A stretch of 58,150 bases of DNA from Alphaproteobacteria bacterium HGW-Alphaproteobacteria-4 (GTDB lineage Bacteria; Pseudomonadota; Alphaproteobacteria; Rhodobacterales; Rhodobacteraceae), in assembly GCA_002842855.1 (NCBI GenBank), contig PHEE01000012.1, positions 1 through 58,150 of the forward strand, given 5' to 3'. The translations under genes were made by a program, and so were the position numbers. Shown here one piece after another: positions 57,000 to 58,150 of this stretch. A model generated the notes under the pieces. It did no database searches. It was not told the DNA's origin and saw nothing but the letters and a program-made list of their open reading frames with translations. Each line of letters opens with the position of its first letter. Positions within the stretch are counted from its first letter, which is position 1.

Positions 57000-57490
57000 T
57001 CGGGCAACTCTGGCGCAGCGGTGGCGGGCAAAGCCACCTGCACAATCGCCTGGCTGGTGCGCGCCCCGCCGGTTTCGGCGGCGGCAAAGTTCAAGTCGTG
57101 GCGCCGTGGCGGCACCCTGCCAATGATCTTCTTGCGCAGCGAAACCGGGCGCAGCGGTTTTGGAATCTCGCCCCAGGGGTGAGCAAGCCATTGCCCGATG
57201 AAATCGCCGAGCGCGGCCATGTCGCGCCGCTCGTCGAGCCCGCCGAACACCACCCCCCAACGCCCCTCGGCAGCAATCGAAACACGGCCGCGCGGGGTGC
57301 AGGCGCCGAGGCATTCATAGGCCAGCACCACCGCCTGCGCGGCGAAGGGGCGGGTTGCCAGTTCGGCCTTGATGCCCGCGAGGAGCGCGGCACCGCCGCC
57401 CTCGTGCTGGCGCCGCCGCGCCACATCGGGGTCAGAGCAGGTCAGGCAGACGTGCAGCTCGAAACTCGTGGCGGGGTCAGGCCGGGTCAT
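56996..57490 (-). CDS. DUF1636 protein, predicted [2Fe-2S] thioredoxin-like
   Basis: 164 residues. Four cysteines at 15, 18, 60 and 64 (HVCLTCSDPD and YECLGACTPRGR) give the C-x2-C ... C-x3-C layout of thioredoxin-like ferredoxins. The family (DUF1636) is often linked with cobalamin or metal genes, without proven function. The ATG overlaps the upstream gene stop (ATGA); the start GTG of the DUF2946-like gene overlaps its own stop. Confidence 0.85.
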   Translation of the reverse strand: MTRPDPATSFELHVCLTCSDPDVARRRQHEGGGAALLAGIKAELATRPFAAQAVVLAYECLGACTPRGRVSIAAEGRWGVVFGGLDERRDMAALGDFIGQWLAHPWGEIPKPLRPVSLRKKIIGRVPPRRHDLNFAAAETGGARTSQAIVQVALPATAAPELPE

Positions 57491-57939
57491 GGCGTCTCTC
57501 GTGGCGGCAAGGTGGATGTCGGTCGCCGTGTTGCGGCTTTTGGCAGCGGCGTATTGGGCAAGTCGGCAGCGACTTCTGACACCGCAAGGCAAGGGGCCTG
57601 CGCCGGATCGGGGTTCGCTGCCGCCATCTGCGCCGCCTGGTGATCGTCACAGCCATCACCCTGCGGCCAAATCGACGGGACCAGCCCGAAGTCGTGCGGC
57701 GCTACGCATTGTTCTGGCGATGCGGCGGCTGCCAGCGGCAGCGTGGCGCGCGCCGTCATCCGCCCGGTTGGCGCGCCGTGCATCAGCCAGACCGAGGCCA
57801 GCGCAACCAGTGCCAACAGCGCCACCGCGACGCCGCCAAGATAGCCGTCGCCGGGCTTTCGCGCCGCCCGAACGCGGCTGGCGCGGCGCACTGCGGTTCG
57901 GGGCATGGGCAACGGCAAAGGTTGGGTTCGGCTGGTCAT
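57487..57939 (-). CDS. Single-pass membrane protein with three periplasmic cysteines
   Basis: 150 residues: basic N-terminal tail (RRASRVRAARK), one membrane helix at about 33-53, then an outer region with Cys 78, 97 and 117 and a DDHQ/PDPAQ segment, and a Pro-rich C-terminus. Not recognised as a known family. It starts one base after the ABC ATPase stop and overlaps the DUF1636 gene, so it is an integral part of this operon. A metal-binding or redox role is a guess from cysteines and context. Confidence 0.7.
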   Translation of the reverse strand: MTSRTQPLPLPMPRTAVRRASRVRAARKPGDGYLGGVAVALLALVALASVWLMHGAPTGRMTARATLPLAAAASPEQCVAPHDFGLVPSIWPQGDGCDDHQAAQMAAANPDPAQAPCLAVSEVAADLPNTPLPKAATRRPTSTLPPRETP

Positions 57940-57940
57940 C

Positions 57941-58150
57941 TCACCCCTCCATGGTCGCGACATAGGCGCGGGAAAGCGGGTGCCGCGCTTCGGCCAGAAA
58001 TCTTTGCAAAGGCAGGTCTTCGACAATCTGCCCGCCATCGAGAACCGCAATGCGGTGCGCCATCCGGCGCAGCGGCGCGAGATCGTGGCTGACCACCAGC
58101 ATCGCAAGGTCGCGCGCGGCGTGAACCGCGCGCAGCAGATCGACCGCGGC
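57941..58150 (-). CDS. ABC transporter ATPase, Opp/Nik type (5' part beyond window)
   Basis: Only the last 69 residues are present. They hold the H-loop (LAMLVVSHDLAPLRRM) and end HPLSRAYVATMEG, resembling the C-terminal half of dipeptide/nickel ATPases (DppF/NikE), where HP(Y/L)(T/S)R follows the H-loop. It is the first visible gene of the leftward operon; the rest of that importer should lie to the right of the window. Confidence 0.8.
   Translation of the reverse strand, partial: AAVDLLRAVHAARDLAMLVVSHDLAPLRRMAHRIAVLDGGQIVEDLPLQRFLAEARHPLSRAYVATMEG

Overview
This is about 58 kb of GC-rich chromosome from an alphaproteobacterium, most likely of the Rhodobacteraceae (Rhodobacter/Roseobacter group). 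The call rests on gene content and regulatory signals: a C4-pathway 5-aminolevulinate synthase, a RodZ-like and an AsmA-like protein of the family type, a GTTC-N7-GTTC LexA box before uvrA, CceR-like palindromes before two gap genes, and GC-rich inverted repeats built on GGGGTATTTGGGC at gene ends. Nearly all of it is core chromosome. There is no transposase, integrase, phage gene, rRNA operon or CRISPR array, and no gap over 300 bp between genes.

Layout. 0.27-9 kb: LOG-family hydrolase, a LysM/Ig-like envelope protein, hemA, a RodZ-like protein, ispG, a DsbA-like thiol oxidoreductase and a cell-wall amidase. 9-25 kb: penicillin-binding protein 1A, prfB, a DUF2189 membrane protein, a bactofilin/M23 peptidase pair, a peroxiredoxin, a large AsmA-like protein, queA, an MFS transporter, a DUF924 protein, lpd, a second MFS transporter and a rhodanese. 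25.7-29 kb: uvrA with an SOS box, and a DUF2892 protein. 29-35 kb: a valine-degradation set (mmsB, 3-hydroxyisobutyryl-CoA hydrolase, acyl-CoA dehydrogenase, mmsA) with a divergent LysR regulator, then a CBS-domain protein. 35-39 kb: coaD, two gap paralogues with a 47-codon ORF between them, and a lone fliG. 39.4-44.4 kb: two tiny secreted Cys-containing peptides plus a remnant of a third, purB, an unrecognised membrane protein, glnA and glnB. 44.5-50 kb: the NAD(P)HX repair enzyme, a Hint-domain protein, tRNA-Leu(UAG), a family 25 glycosyltransferase, trigger factor and a crotonase. 50-53.5 kb: the dTDP-rhamnose operon rfbCBDA. 53.7-58.15 kb: a tightly overlapped operon running leftward from the window edge, with an Opp/Nik-type ATPase (partial), a membrane-anchored Cys protein, a DUF1636 protein, a DUF2946-like protein and a Fec/Btu-type ABC importer.

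Themes. Envelope building is dense (LysM protein, amidase, PBP1A, bactofilin, M23 peptidase, AsmA-like, rhamnose sugar, family 25 transferase). Central metabolism appears as paired gap genes with probable CceR control and a valine-to-propionyl-CoA pathway with its own LysR regulator. The points most worth a second look are the metal or cofactor uptake operon at the right edge, the Cys-peptide cluster downstream of purB, the coenzyme-pocket difference between the two GAPDHs, and the repeat family at gene ends.
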